This document shows, piece by piece, positions 44,861 to 54,035 of a stretch of DNA of 64,000 nt. The stretch comes from Pseudovibrio sp947494035. Lineage in GTDB: Bacteria > Pseudomonadota > Alphaproteobacteria > Rhizobiales > Stappiaceae. Within the stretch, counting starts at the first letter, position 1; each line of letters begins with the position of its first letter. The notes under the pieces are model-generated. The model was given only the letters and a program-made list of their open reading frames with translations, had not been told where the DNA came from and searched no databases. Position numbers and translations under genes: made by a program. Where the stretch lies: positions 1-64,000 of the forward strand of contig CANLTN010000018.1 of assembly GCA_947494035.1 (NCBI GenBank), read 5' to 3'.

Positions 44861-46144
44861 ATGCCAGATCAGAAAAAGAGCATTCTTCTTGTTGAAGACG
44901 CCAATTTCTTTGCTCGCATTACGGTAAGCGAGATTGAGCGTGCCGGGCCTTACCATGTGACGACGGTTAAAACCTACGCTCAGGCCAAAGAGATTCTGAA
45001 TGAAGGGAAGTTGAAGCCTTTCCTTGCTCTTGTTGATCTAACGCTTCCTGATGCTCCCGACGGCGAAGTTGTAGACCTGACCATCGACGCTGGCCTGCCG
45101 ACCATCGTGTTCTCCGGACGCTTCGATCAGCGCACTCGCCGATCAATCCTGAAGAAGGGTATTGTGGACTATGTGCTCAAGGATTCACCTGCAAGCCTTG
45201 GTTATCTTGGTGGGTTGGTGAACCGCGTTGATAGAAACTTCAGCACCAAGGTTTTGTTTGTCGATGACTCCTCACAGGCACGGGCTTTTTTGAAGAAACG
45301 GCTGCAACTTTATTGCCTCAACGTGCTCACTGCGACTTCGGCGCAGGATGTGCTTGAGGTGCTGCAGCGAAACCCTGATATCAAGCTACTGATCATTGAT
45401 GACTCTCTCCCGGGTGCCACCGGCTTTGAGATGATAACCCAGATTCGCCGGACCCATAGCTCCAACACTCTGGCAGTTATCGGGATTTCATCTAAAGACG
45501 ATCCGGCTCTCACTGCAAAGTTCCTCAAGTCCGGAGCCAATGACTTTCTGAAGAAGAGCTGCACGCCTGAGGAATTGCTATTGCGGGTTTCACAAAACCT
45601 CAACCAGTTGGACCGCATTGCAGAGCTAACGGAGATGGCGCACCGAGATCCGATGACGGGTTTGTTCAACCGCCGCCATCTTTACGATGTGGTCGACAAA
45701 CTCCACAAAACCCAGACTAAAACTGGTAAGGAGATGCGATATGCCATGATCGACATTGACCGCTTCAAGCAGATCAATGACAAGTTTGGCCATGAAACAG
45801 GAGACAATCTGATTATCTCCGTTGCTCATCGCATTTCGGATCTCCTGCCCTCCAACGGCGTTGCCATTCGCATTGGTGGTGATGAGTTTTGCGTTGCCTT
45901 GCCAGATATCGACGAGCCAACAGCAAAGCAATTTCTCTCAGAGCTAAGAAGCTCCATGCCGGTGACAGATCCCGGCAACGATGAACATACGTTTGCGCCG
46001 ACAATCAGCGTCGGCTTGTCTTCCGGCAGTGAAGAAACACTGGCGAGTGCTCTCAGGGTCGCTGACCGTTGTCTTTACCGGGCCAAGAAATCTGGCCGCA
46101 ACCGTATTGTAACCTCGTCAGCCATGACCGTTGACGTGGAATAG
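44861..46144 (+). CDS. REC-REC-GGDEF response regulator (PleD-like diguanylate cyclase)
   Basis: A 427-residue protein with two receiver domains (residues about 5-122 and 128-245) and a GGDEF domain (about 265-425). Phospho-acceptor aspartates are in LALVDLTLPD and LLIIDDSLPG; both domains keep the acidic pair and a lysine (YVLKD, FLKKS). The active site IRIGGDEFCVALPD is intact, so synthesis of cyclic di-GMP is expected. The region before it, ISDLLPSNGVAIRIGG, lacks RxxD at the normal five-residue distance, so feedback inhibition through an I-site is doubtful. PleD of Caulobacter has the same domain order. Monocistronic. Confidence 0.93.
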   Translation: MPDQKKSILLVEDANFFARITVSEIERAGPYHVTTVKTYAQAKEILNEGKLKPFLALVDLTLPDAPDGEVVDLTIDAGLPTIVFSGRFDQRTRRSILKKGIVDYVLKDSPASLGYLGGLVNRVDRNFSTKVLFVDDSSQARAFLKKRLQLYCLNVLTATSAQDVLEVLQRNPDIKLLIIDDSLPGATGFEMITQIRRTHSSNTLAVIGISSKDDPALTAKFLKSGANDFLKKSCTPEELLLRVSQNLNQLDRIAELTEMAHRDPMTGLFNRRHLYDVVDKLHKTQTKTGKEMRYAMIDIDRFKQINDKFGHETGDNLIISVAHRISDLLPSNGVAIRIGGDEFCVALPDIDEPTAKQFLSELRSSMPVTDPGNDEHTFAPTISVGLSSGSEETLASALRVADRCLYRAKKSGRNRIVTSSAMTVDVE

Positions 46145-46164
46145 ACCGGCAAGGGCCGGAGTCA

Positions 46165-46917
46165 TCAGATTGTCCTTCCCCCATCGACTTCCAACGCAAC
46201 ACCCGTGATGAACTGCGCTTCATCAGAGGCGAGCCAGAGCGCTGCACTGGCTACATCTTCCGGTTGAGACAGGCGTCCGAGCGGAATTGTATCACGAAAC
46301 TGCTGGCGTTTTTCCGGTGTGTCCTCACCCATGAAGAGTTCCAACATACCGGTTTCCCCCGCAACGGGACACAGGGCGTTGACGCGGATATTCTGGGCGG
46401 CAAGTTCCACGGCCATGGATTTGGTTGCTGTAATCACCCAGCCCTTGGAGGCGTTGTACCAAGTGAGCCCCGGACGGGGGCGGATGCCAGCTGTAGAAGC
46501 GGTGTTGATGATGACGCCCCCGCCCTGCTTTTCCAGCTCAGGCAAAACTTCAAGCGTTGTCAGATAGATCGCCTTAGCGTTGACCTCGAGTATTCGGTCG
46601 AAGCTATTTTCATCAACCTGTTCCATCGGGCAATTGCGGTGGGTATAGCCGGCGTTGTTGACAATGATATCAACCTGCCCGGTTTTCTCGATCGCGTAGG
46701 CGACCATGGCTTTGATATCCGAGCGTACGGTGACGTCCGTTTCTATGGCATGAGCGCTGTCGCCAATGGCCTCTGCAAGGGTTTGTGCCGCAACGCCGTT
46801 CAGGTCAGCGATGATTACTGAGGCCCCTTCTTGCGCGTACTTTCGTGCGATGCCTTCCCCGAAGCCTGCTGCACCGCCCGTGATTATTGCTGTTTTTCCT
46901 TCCAATCGTCCTGACAC
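46165..46917 (-). CDS. SDR family NAD(P)-dependent oxidoreductase
   Basis: A 250-residue classical short-chain dehydrogenase. The cofactor motif is TGGAAGFGEGIARKYAQEGA, with NNAG at NNAGYTHRNC and the catalytic Ser, Tyr and Lys in NTASTAGIRP and WYNASKGWVI. An Asp after strand 2 (IIADLNG) favours NAD. It lies 29 bases after the aldehyde dehydrogenase gene in the same direction, so they probably form an alcohol-to-acid oxidation unit. Confidence 0.92.
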   Translation of the reverse strand: MSGRLEGKTAIITGGAAGFGEGIARKYAQEGASVIIADLNGVAAQTLAEAIGDSAHAIETDVTVRSDIKAMVAYAIEKTGQVDIIVNNAGYTHRNCPMEQVDENSFDRILEVNAKAIYLTTLEVLPELEKQGGGVIINTASTAGIRPRPGLTWYNASKGWVITATKSMAVELAAQNIRVNALCPVAGETGMLELFMGEDTPEKRQQFRDTIPLGRLSQPEDVASAALWLASDEAQFITGVALEVDGGRTI

Positions 46918-46946
46918 GTTTTTCCTCCCGCATCTGTCAGCCCGCT

Positions 46947-48425
46947 TTATGCGTGACTAACAACAATGGTTTTCAGAACAGAGAATTCTTTAAGGGCTTC
47001 AAAGCCTTTCTCTCTGCCGTGGCCTGATTTTTTCACCCCGCCAAACGGGAGTTCAACGCCTCCACCAGCACCATAGGTGTTTACAAAGACCTGTCCGGAA
47101 CGAATGGCTTTGGCAACACGAGTTGCTCTAGAGATATCGCGGGTCCAAACCCCTGCTACAAGCCCATAGGAGGTGGCATTTGCGATGCGGATTGCTTCTT
47201 CTTCGGTACGGAATGGTATCAGCGAGAGAACCGGACCGAAAACTTCATCCTGCGCAAGCGGGTGTTCGGCGGGCACCGGACCATAGACTTTTGCGGTGGT
47301 GTAGTAGCCTTCTGAAGGGGCATCCGGGGCTATGGTGCCTTCGCCAAGAAGCGGGATGCCATCTGCTTCTGCCTGTTGACAGAAGGCGTTTACGCGGCGC
47401 AGCTGGCTTGCGTTGATCAAGGGGCCCAGATCTCTGTCATCCTTGCAAGGGCCCGCGACAGCACTTCGGAAACCTGTTCTGAGTTTCTCAACGACTTCGT
47501 CCCAGCGGCTTTGATGCACCAGAACACGAGATCCTGCGGAGCAGGTCTGGCCGCTGTTCTTTAAGAGGCAGTCCTGAATGACGGGTAGTGCCTTATCCAA
47601 GTCTGCATCTTCAAAGACGATTTGCGGTGACTTGCCGCCCAACTCCAGTGTACAGCCAATATGGTTACGGGCGGCGGCGGACTGGATCATTGTGCCTACA
47701 TCCGGTGAGCCCGTGAAGGTGATAAAATCCACTTCCGGGTTAAAGGAGAGCGCAGCTCCTACCTCCTCTCCCAACCCCGTCAGGATATTAAGAACTCCGG
47801 CTGGGATACCTGCTTCCAATGCGAGATTGGCCGTTTCAATCACCGATAAACATGCGTCCTCAGCAGGCTTGACCACCAGCGTGTTGCCCATTGCCAAGGC
47901 AGCTCCGGCAACACGGGCGAAGATTTGCATGGGGTAGTTCCATGGCACAATGGAAGCGACTACGCCGTGGGGTTCGCGGACGGTCATTGCAAGGTGGTCG
48001 GGGGATATTGGGAGGGTGTCTCCGGTGACCTTGTCCGCTGCCCCTGCGTAAAAGCGAAAGTATTGGGCGGCGGTATCGATATCACCATAACCCTGGCTGA
48101 GTGGCTTTCCGGTGTCGCGCGATTCAAGCTCTGCGAGACGGTCGCGGTTTTGAGCAATTAGCTCTGCAAGGCGATGCAAACGCTCTCCGCGCTGGCCAGC
48201 GGACAGGCTGGACCATTCCCGGGAGCCAAGTGCAGCTCTGGCGGCGGAAACTGCTCTTCCCACATCAGCTGCGCTGCAACGAGGAATCGTTGCAAACGGC
48301 ATTCCGGTACTTGGGCAGATCATTTCAATGGTTTCACCAGAGGATCCATCACACTGCAAGCCATTGATAAGAGCACGATATTTCTTCAGCTCCCGCGAAC
48401 TAAGTGTTGTGCCAAACTCTTTCAT
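46947..48425 (-). CDS. NAD(P)-dependent aldehyde dehydrogenase
   Basis: A 492-residue enzyme of the ALDH superfamily. The general-base Glu is in TLELGGKSPQIVFEDADLD and the nucleophile Cys in NSGQTCSAGSRV; the cofactor segment is IVPWNYPMQIFARVAGAALA. The start MKEFGTTLSS is preceded by GGGGAGGG; a frame extending to 48581 would add 52 unlikely residues. It resembles betaine-aldehyde or gamma-aminobutyraldehyde dehydrogenases. The putrescine genes 2.5 kb away make an aminoaldehyde substrate possible, but this is inference. Confidence 0.92.
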   Translation of the reverse strand: MKEFGTTLSSRELKKYRALINGLQCDGSSGETIEMICPSTGMPFATIPRCSAADVGRAVSAARAALGSREWSSLSAGQRGERLHRLAELIAQNRDRLAELESRDTGKPLSQGYGDIDTAAQYFRFYAGAADKVTGDTLPISPDHLAMTVREPHGVVASIVPWNYPMQIFARVAGAALAMGNTLVVKPAEDACLSVIETANLALEAGIPAGVLNILTGLGEEVGAALSFNPEVDFITFTGSPDVGTMIQSAAARNHIGCTLELGGKSPQIVFEDADLDKALPVIQDCLLKNSGQTCSAGSRVLVHQSRWDEVVEKLRTGFRSAVAGPCKDDRDLGPLINASQLRRVNAFCQQAEADGIPLLGEGTIAPDAPSEGYYTTAKVYGPVPAEHPLAQDEVFGPVLSLIPFRTEEEAIRIANATSYGLVAGVWTRDISRATRVAKAIRSGQVFVNTYGAGGGVELPFGGVKKSGHGREKGFEALKEFSVLKTIVVSHA

Positions 48426-48514
48426 GCTGCCCTCCCCGGATGAAAAGCATTGTGATGATCCTTCAAACGCTAGATCATCATGGAGGGCAGCGCAATTCTC
48501 TTCTTGCTGGAGTC

Positions 48515-50362
48515 TTACTGCGCAGCTGTTGGCGCCAGCTCCGTTTCTGCGGTTTTTACTCCATAAAATTGATTGTGCCACAACTCCGCATAGAGACCGC
48601 CTTTTGCCAGCAATTCTGCATGGGTTCCGGTTTCGGTGATCTGTCCTTTATCCATCACAATCAGGCGATCCATTCTTGCAACTGTCGTCAGGCGGTGGGC
48701 GATGGCGAGAGTTGTTTTGTCCTTCATCACATCATTCAGGATCTCCTGAATATCCGCATCCAGCTTGGTATCGAGCGCCGATGTTGCTTCGTCCAAAATC
48801 AGAATTGGCGGGTTCTTCAGGAAGACCCGTGCCAAGGCGATACGCTGGCGTTGGCCGCCCGAGAGCTTGATGCCACGTTCCCCGACGAACGCCTCAAAGC
48901 CCCGACGGCCTTTATTGTCTTCCAGTGCTTCAATGAATTCCAAAGCATGCGCTCTGTGGGCAGCTGCGCGCACCTCTTCCATAGTGGCCTCGTCGCTTCC
49001 CAGCGAGATGTTGTCGAATATGGACCTATGAAACAGCGATGTATCCTGTGTGACCAATCCGATTTCCGCGCGCAGAGATTCCTGGGTCACGTCGCGCAGG
49101 TCCTGATGGTCAATGTTGATTGCGCCGCCCTCGACATCGTACATGCGTAGAAGCAAATTTACGACAGTGGACTTGCCAGCGCCTGAATGTCCAACAATAC
49201 CAACTTTCTCTCCCGGATGGATGGTGAAGTTCAAGTCCTTCACGATAGCGGTTTGCTGGCCATATGCGAAGTTAACGTTGTTGAACTCGATCAGGCCTTT
49301 CTCGAATTTAAAGCCTTGGGCATCGCTGTCATCAACGAGGCCAAGTGAGTGCTCCATAGTTCTGGCGGTGGACTTGAATGACCCGTATGAACGGAATAGG
49401 CCGGTCAACTGAGAAAATATTTCAATCAGTTTTCCCTCCAAACGGATAGCAAAACCGAGAACGATCGCAACCTCACCGGTTGTGATTGCCTGTTGCTTCC
49501 ACAGAACGAGGCTCAGCCCAGTAAAAGCAGCAAGGCCGCATGCCCCAACAAAGATCACAAGCATCCGCGAGTTCGCAACTGCCCCACGAAACTGGATCAT
49601 TGCCTCTCTTAATTCTTCGAGCTGATCCGTGAAACGGCCAAGGGCCCTATCCTTGCCTTGAAAGAGTTTCACGGTCTGTATGTTAGCGTAAACATCCACG
49701 ACAGAACCATTTACAGCATGGGCAACATCCGCGCCTTTCTTAGCTATATCGCGAATAATCGGAACGCGGATATACGCAAGAACAGCGAACAGTCCGATCC
49801 AGAGCAACATCACTACTCCGAGGTACCAATGCAGCCACGACAATGCGATCAGGAGTGACCCGGCAAAGAAGAAATTCGGGATAACAACACCGATCCCCGC
49901 CCAGAACAATTCACCGACTTCACGACCGCCAATGAAGGTCTTACTGGCCAGGTTGCCTGCAAACTCCTTTTGAAAGAAGCTCATGTCTTGATTGAGTAAT
50001 CGATCAAAGAACGTTACGCGGGTCGAGGTAAGAATATTGACATGAAGTGTCAGCGACATCAAAATTTCATAAGCAATTGAAAACACAGGCTTTACCAGAA
50101 GAAATGCGATTGCAGCACACACAATCAGCCACATATTTTGCTGCCAGAACAATTCAGGGCCGCTTGCTTCCATCTGATCAATTAGGAAGCCCACAAACGA
50201 TAGTAGAGACACAGTAAGAATAGTCTCGACCAGCACTACCAGCAAAAGAACCAGAGTGTGCTTTGGGAAGATGAAGATGAGAGACCGCAGCTGTTGCAGA
50301 TGCGTCTTGCTCTCCCATTCCATATAATTTTTGGCGAATGGATCAACGCGTTGGTTGCCCAC
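48515..50362 (-). CDS. ABC exporter, fused permease/ATPase (MsbA-like half transporter)
   Basis: A 615-residue half transporter with six helices (residues about 35-330) and a C-terminal ATPase. Walker A is VGHSGAGKSTVVNLLLRMYD, signature LSGGQRQRIALARVFLKNPP, Walker B ILILDEATSALD with a normal D-loop and H-loop in AIAHRLTTV. It works as a homodimer or with a partner; no second half transporter is adjacent. Members of this group export lipids, peptides or drugs. It is followed 3' by the ALDH gene after 89 bases. Confidence 0.92.
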   Translation of the reverse strand: MGNQRVDPFAKNYMEWESKTHLQQLRSLIFIFPKHTLVLLLVVLVETILTVSLLSFVGFLIDQMEASGPELFWQQNMWLIVCAAIAFLLVKPVFSIAYEILMSLTLHVNILTSTRVTFFDRLLNQDMSFFQKEFAGNLASKTFIGGREVGELFWAGIGVVIPNFFFAGSLLIALSWLHWYLGVVMLLWIGLFAVLAYIRVPIIRDIAKKGADVAHAVNGSVVDVYANIQTVKLFQGKDRALGRFTDQLEELREAMIQFRGAVANSRMLVIFVGACGLAAFTGLSLVLWKQQAITTGEVAIVLGFAIRLEGKLIEIFSQLTGLFRSYGSFKSTARTMEHSLGLVDDSDAQGFKFEKGLIEFNNVNFAYGQQTAIVKDLNFTIHPGEKVGIVGHSGAGKSTVVNLLLRMYDVEGGAINIDHQDLRDVTQESLRAEIGLVTQDTSLFHRSIFDNISLGSDEATMEEVRAAAHRAHALEFIEALEDNKGRRGFEAFVGERGIKLSGGQRQRIALARVFLKNPPILILDEATSALDTKLDADIQEILNDVMKDKTTLAIAHRLTTVARMDRLIVMDKGQITETGTHAELLAKGGLYAELWHNQFYGVKTAETELAPTAAQ

Positions 50363-50543
50363 TGATAGAATGAATGCAGCAAAATTCGCTCCGGGAAAAC
50401 AAAAAGAGAACGCTTAGGGTATCCGCTGGGTCCTTCTGTGAAAACCCAAAAAATTTCAACTAATTTAATATCAAGTCAGAGCCGCTGCGAAGGCTTCCAT
50501 GCCAGCTGATGCAGAATTTTCCCTTTTGCTTCAGACCGCTACC

Positions 50544-50650
50544 TTAGAGCATGTCGCGTTCATTTGAATTCACGCGCCAAGCTCTAAGCGTTTATTTTCA
50601 CGCGTATTCTTCTCCGAAAACCGGACCCACTTTTCGGGAATACGCTCTAA
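50544..50650. repeat. Mosaic palindromic intergenic repeat (rhizobial RIME/SMAG-like)
   Basis: A 107-base element bounded by TTAGAGC and GCTCTAA. It has two modules: 50544-50587, ending in GCTCTAA, and 50588-50650, with nested arms CGTATTC/GAATACG and CCGAAAA/TTTTCGG around CCGGACCCA. The second module resembles the C-type motif with AACCGG..CCACTTTTC common in Rhizobiaceae intergenic palindromes. It lies in the 402-base gap (50363-50764). I see no second copy in this window. Confidence 0.7.
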
Positions 50651-50675
50651 TATTTGAGATTGCAGCATAATAAGA

Positions 50676-50704
50676 AAAAGGCGGGTCAGTGACCCGCCTT
50701 TTCT
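50676..50704. terminator. Terminator of the cys operon
   Basis: AAAAGGCGGGTCA/TGACCCGCCTTTT forms a nearly loopless stem 60-90 bases beyond the DUF934 stop, with T-rich ends in both directions. Confidence 0.85.
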
Positions 50705-50764
50705 CTTTTCTTTTCCACATCTTATCCGGAGTTCCCGCAGGCCCTACCATGAGATATGTAGTTC

Positions 50765-51295
50765 TCAAATTGGACGTCTCTGCCATGGCCTTGTGCCAGC
50801 TGGTGCTTCTTTTCGCGCAAAAACTGGCTGGGTGTAGGCTGTGACCTGATTGAGGTTTCCAGCTTCCAGATCAGCCCGCAAACGAGGGTTGTCCAATGCG
50901 AAGCTGCTGATGCCGACGCGCATCATGAAGCCGATCTGGTCCAGAATGAACGGACCGACCGCGCGGACCTCTCCGCCGTAGTGCAGCCCATCTCTCAGGA
51001 TGCGTGCGGCGGAGAAGCCACGGCCATCTGAAAAGCTTGGGAAGTCGACTGCGATCAGCTCAAGCGCATCAATATGATCCGCCAATTCCTCAGCTTTTTC
51101 ACCAGCGCGAAGCACAACGCCAAGAGACAGATTTGTCTTCTTAAGGTCTTGCTCTTCTTTCAGAAAACGCTCCAGCGAGAAGATAAGCTTGCCTTCTTCC
51201 GGCAGAAGGTCCTCATCTGCAATATGGCTCCAATCGTCAGGGACGATCTTGCCACCCTTATAAACCTCATGGGTCTTTTTGAGTTCTTCTGTCAT
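50765..51295 (-). CDS. DUF934 protein of the sulfite reduction operon
   Basis: A 176-residue protein of family DUF934, regularly found beside cysH and cysI in proteobacteria. The family segment FPSFSDGRGFSAARILRDGL is clear, as is VRAVGPFILDQIGFMMRVG. The start at 51295 has GAGG six bases upstream and follows the cysH stop by eight bases. Its biochemical role is not established; an accessory role in sulfite reduction, perhaps electron supply where cysJ is absent, is inferred from context. Confidence 0.9.
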   Translation of the reverse strand: MTEELKKTHEVYKGGKIVPDDWSHIADEDLLPEEGKLIFSLERFLKEEQDLKKTNLSLGVVLRAGEKAEELADHIDALELIAVDFPSFSDGRGFSAARILRDGLHYGGEVRAVGPFILDQIGFMMRVGISSFALDNPRLRADLEAGNLNQVTAYTQPVFARKEAPAGTRPWQRRPI

Positions 51296-51303
51296 TTTTA
51301 ACC

Positions 51304-52047
51304 TCAGATGCTTTGGGCTGCGCCGCCCGTGGACGCACTTGAGAAATGAATGCCACATTCGGTCTTGTTCTGACCACGCCAGCGACCTGCGCGTGGGTCT
51401 TCGCCCGGAGCAACCTTATCGGTACACGGCATGCAGCCGATGGATGGGTACCCTTCCGCGACCAATGGATGTGGTGGTAGGCCGTTATCCTTTGCGTATT
51501 CAAGGACTTCGGCAGCTGTCCAGTTGGCCAGCGGGTTTACTTTGATGCGCCCATCTTCAAGCTCAAAGTGCTCAAGACCGGCACGTGTGCTAGTCTGGTG
51601 CCGCTTTCGGCCCGAGATCCAGGCATCAAAACCCTTCAGGCCCTTGGCAAGCGGGAGCACTTTTCGGATGTGACAGCACGTGTCCGGATCTGTTGCCCAG
51701 AGCGAGCCCTTGGGGTCCTTTTTGCCAACGTCTTCCAGCTCTGGCTTAAGCACACGCACATCCAAAAGACCAAGCATTTCAACGAGCTCACCACGATAGC
51801 GATGTGTCTCGCCAAACAACTTGCCGGTATCGACAAACAGGACCGGCGTCCGCACATCGATCTGGGAAACCATGTGCAGCAATACGGAGCTATCAGCGCC
51901 AAAGGAGGACACCAGAGCAATCTCGCCGGGGAATTGCTCTGTGAGTGCATGTTTCAGAATATCCTGAGCAGAGTGCTCCGAATACATCCGGTTCAACAAC
52001 TTCACCTGCGCCTCTAATGAGGTGTTATGTGGTTGATTATGCGCCAT
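51304..52047 (-). CDS. cysH: Adenylyl-sulfate (APS) reductase, thioredoxin-dependent
   Basis: A 247-residue reductase producing sulfite. The [4Fe-4S] ligands are present as Cys-Cys in DTCCHIRKV and C-x2-C in GCMPCTDKV; this set marks APS reductases, while PAPS reductases lack it. The active-site Cys is in KTECGIHF and the ATP-pyrophosphatase loop is VSSFGADSSVLLHMV. The ATG at 52047 overlaps the cysI end by 11 bases. The product feeds CysI in the same operon. Confidence 0.94.
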   Translation of the reverse strand: MAHNQPHNTSLEAQVKLLNRMYSEHSAQDILKHALTEQFPGEIALVSSFGADSSVLLHMVSQIDVRTPVLFVDTGKLFGETHRYRGELVEMLGLLDVRVLKPELEDVGKKDPKGSLWATDPDTCCHIRKVLPLAKGLKGFDAWISGRKRHQTSTRAGLEHFELEDGRIKVNPLANWTAAEVLEYAKDNGLPPHPLVAEGYPSIGCMPCTDKVAPGEDPRAGRWRGQNKTECGIHFSSASTGGAAQSI

Positions 52048-53692
52048 AAAGAGCGTCCTTGAATGGCTGATCGCCCAAGCGGCGGTAGGCGTCGATGAAG
52101 CTTTCATCCTCATCCAAACGGTTCGCCAAATAGGTATCAACAACAGTTTCAACAGCGTCAGTGATCTCTGCTTCCGGGAAGCCGCGACCAATGATTTTGC
52201 CGATGGATGTGTTCTGATCCGCAGAACCACCCAATGTGATCTGATAAAGCTCTTCGCCTTTGCGGTCTACACCCAGAATGCCGATGTGTCCGACATGGTG
52301 GTGACCACAGGCGTTGATGCAACCGGAGATTTTCAGTTTCAGATTGCCGATCTCATTCTGGCGCTTAACTTCTTCAAATCTCCTTGAGATTTCCTGCGCA
52401 ATCGGAATCGATCGAGCATTTGCCAGCGCACAGTAGTCCAGCCCCGGACATGCAATCATGTCGGTGATCAGACCGGCATTGGATTCAGCCAGATCGTTGG
52501 CCTTCAAGACTTTGAAGATGGTGGGAAGATCTTTCAGCTTCACGTGTGGCAGAACGAGGTTCTGCTCATGTGTTACACGCAGCTCATCATATCCAAACCG
52601 TTCTGCCAAATCAGCAATTACATCCATCTGGTCTGCTGTCGCATCACCCGGAGCGCCGCCGATTGGCTTTAGGGAGATGGTGACAGATGTGTATCCTTCT
52701 GCCTTGTGAGCATTCAGGTTACGGCTTGCAAACAGGGCCAGATCACGGTCTTCACGCTTGGCAGCTTCAAGTTCCGTGCTGATCTTTGGCAGGGTTTCGA
52801 AGATTGGCGGAGCGAAGTATTCGTTGATACGAACGACTTCTTCATGCGGCAGGTTGAGGATACCGTCTTTGGTGGCCTCGAACTCTTTTTCGATGTCCTG
52901 CTTCAGCTCTTCCAGACCGGTTTCATGCACCAGAATCTTGATACGGGCCTTGTACTTATTATCGCGGCGGCCATAGCGGTTATAGACGCGCAAAATCGCT
53001 TCGCTGTAAGCCAGCAAGTCATTTTCCGGTAGGAAATCCCGTACCTTACGGCCAACCATAGGCGTGCGGCCCAAGCCACCACCCACGTAGACAACAAAGC
53101 CGACTTCCCCGTTTTCATTGCGGGTCAACTGCAGACCGATGTCGTGCACCTGCACTGCGGCACGGTCTTCATCTGCGCCGGTTATAGCGATCTTGAACTT
53201 GCGCGGCAGGAACAGGAATTCCGGATGCAGGGAGGACCATTGGCGCAGGATTTCGGCGTAAACGCGTGGGTCTGCGAATTCGTCAGCAGCAGCACCGGCG
53301 AATTGGTCAGAGGTTACGTTGCGGATACAGTTGCCAGAGGTCTGGATGGCGTGCATCTCGACGTCGGCCAGCTCATGCAGGACCTTTGGCGTATCGGAGA
53401 GCTTTGGCCAGTTGAACTGGATGTTCTGACGGGTTGTAAAGTGACCGTAGCCTCTGTCATAAGTCCTTGCAATATGGGCAAGTTTACGCATCTGGGTGCT
53501 GTTGAGCGTGCCGTATGGAATTGCGACGCGCAGCATGTAGGCGTGCAGCTGAAGATAGAGGCCATTCATCAGGCGGAGCGGCTTGAATTCGTCTTCGGTC
53601 AGCTCGCCAGACATGCGGCGGCGCACCTGATCCTCGAACTGGGTCACGCGCTGATTGACAAAGTCACGATCAAATTCGTCGTAGCGATACAT
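52037..53692 (-). CDS. cysI: Siroheme-dependent nitrite/sulfite reductase
   Basis: A 551-residue siroheme/[4Fe-4S] reductase converting sulfite to sulfide. The four cluster ligands occur as C-x5-C in CPGLDYCALANARS and C-x3-C in ISGCINACGHHHVGHIG. Two half-domains of the nitrite/sulfite reductase ferredoxin-like fold are seen. There is no cysJ flavoprotein gene, so electrons probably come from ferredoxin or another donor. It lies 26 bases after the DUF2849 gene. Nitrite reductase function is less likely given cysH and cysG as neighbours. Confidence 0.94.
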   Translation of the reverse strand: MYRYDEFDRDFVNQRVTQFEDQVRRRMSGELTEDEFKPLRLMNGLYLQLHAYMLRVAIPYGTLNSTQMRKLAHIARTYDRGYGHFTTRQNIQFNWPKLSDTPKVLHELADVEMHAIQTSGNCIRNVTSDQFAGAAADEFADPRVYAEILRQWSSLHPEFLFLPRKFKIAITGADEDRAAVQVHDIGLQLTRNENGEVGFVVYVGGGLGRTPMVGRKVRDFLPENDLLAYSEAILRVYNRYGRRDNKYKARIKILVHETGLEELKQDIEKEFEATKDGILNLPHEEVVRINEYFAPPIFETLPKISTELEAAKREDRDLALFASRNLNAHKAEGYTSVTISLKPIGGAPGDATADQMDVIADLAERFGYDELRVTHEQNLVLPHVKLKDLPTIFKVLKANDLAESNAGLITDMIACPGLDYCALANARSIPIAQEISRRFEEVKRQNEIGNLKLKISGCINACGHHHVGHIGILGVDRKGEELYQITLGGSADQNTSIGKIIGRGFPEAEITDAVETVVDTYLANRLDEDESFIDAYRRLGDQPFKDALYGA

Positions 53693-53718
53693 TAAAATAC
53701 TCCAGAATTTAAAACGAC

Positions 53719-54024
53719 TTACGCCGAGCGCAAGTGCTGTTCGGCCTGCTTGCCGAGATCAAGGCGCGTGGTGGGGCCTTGCGCACGAATGCGTTCTTTC
53801 AGGCTCTTGGGTTGCAAGTGGCCGTCTTTTAGTTCCAGATCAATCGCGTAGGTGCCAAGAACGTATTGCTTGTCTTCACCGGCTTTCGCGAATTCCAGAG
53901 CTTTGGTCATGTCTTCATCAGAGTTGAGGATCCATGCGGCCTCAACAAACTCGACCCAATCTCCGTTGTGGCCGAGCCAGACGACATCCCCATCGACCAG
54001 TCTGTTGGCGGTAATAGTTTTCAT
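53719..54024 (-). CDS. DUF2849 protein of the cys operon
   Basis: A 101-residue soluble protein with the DUF2849 beginning ITANRLVDGDVVWLGHNGDW. It is found between cysG and cysI in many alphaproteobacteria. Function unknown; conservation of place suggests a role in siroheme insertion or reductase assembly, which is only inference. The start has GGGAG upstream and is 11 bases after the cysG stop. Confidence 0.88.
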   Translation of the reverse strand: MKTITANRLVDGDVVWLGHNGDWVEFVEAAWILNSDEDMTKALEFAKAGEDKQYVLGTYAIDLELKDGHLQPKSLKERIRAQGPTTRLDLGKQAEQHLRSA

Positions 54025-54035
54025 CCGGGATCTCC

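Noticed and set aside
50598..50786. 62-codon minus-strand frame over the intergenic repeat
   Set aside because: It runs through the palindromic element and the cys terminator and has no SD.
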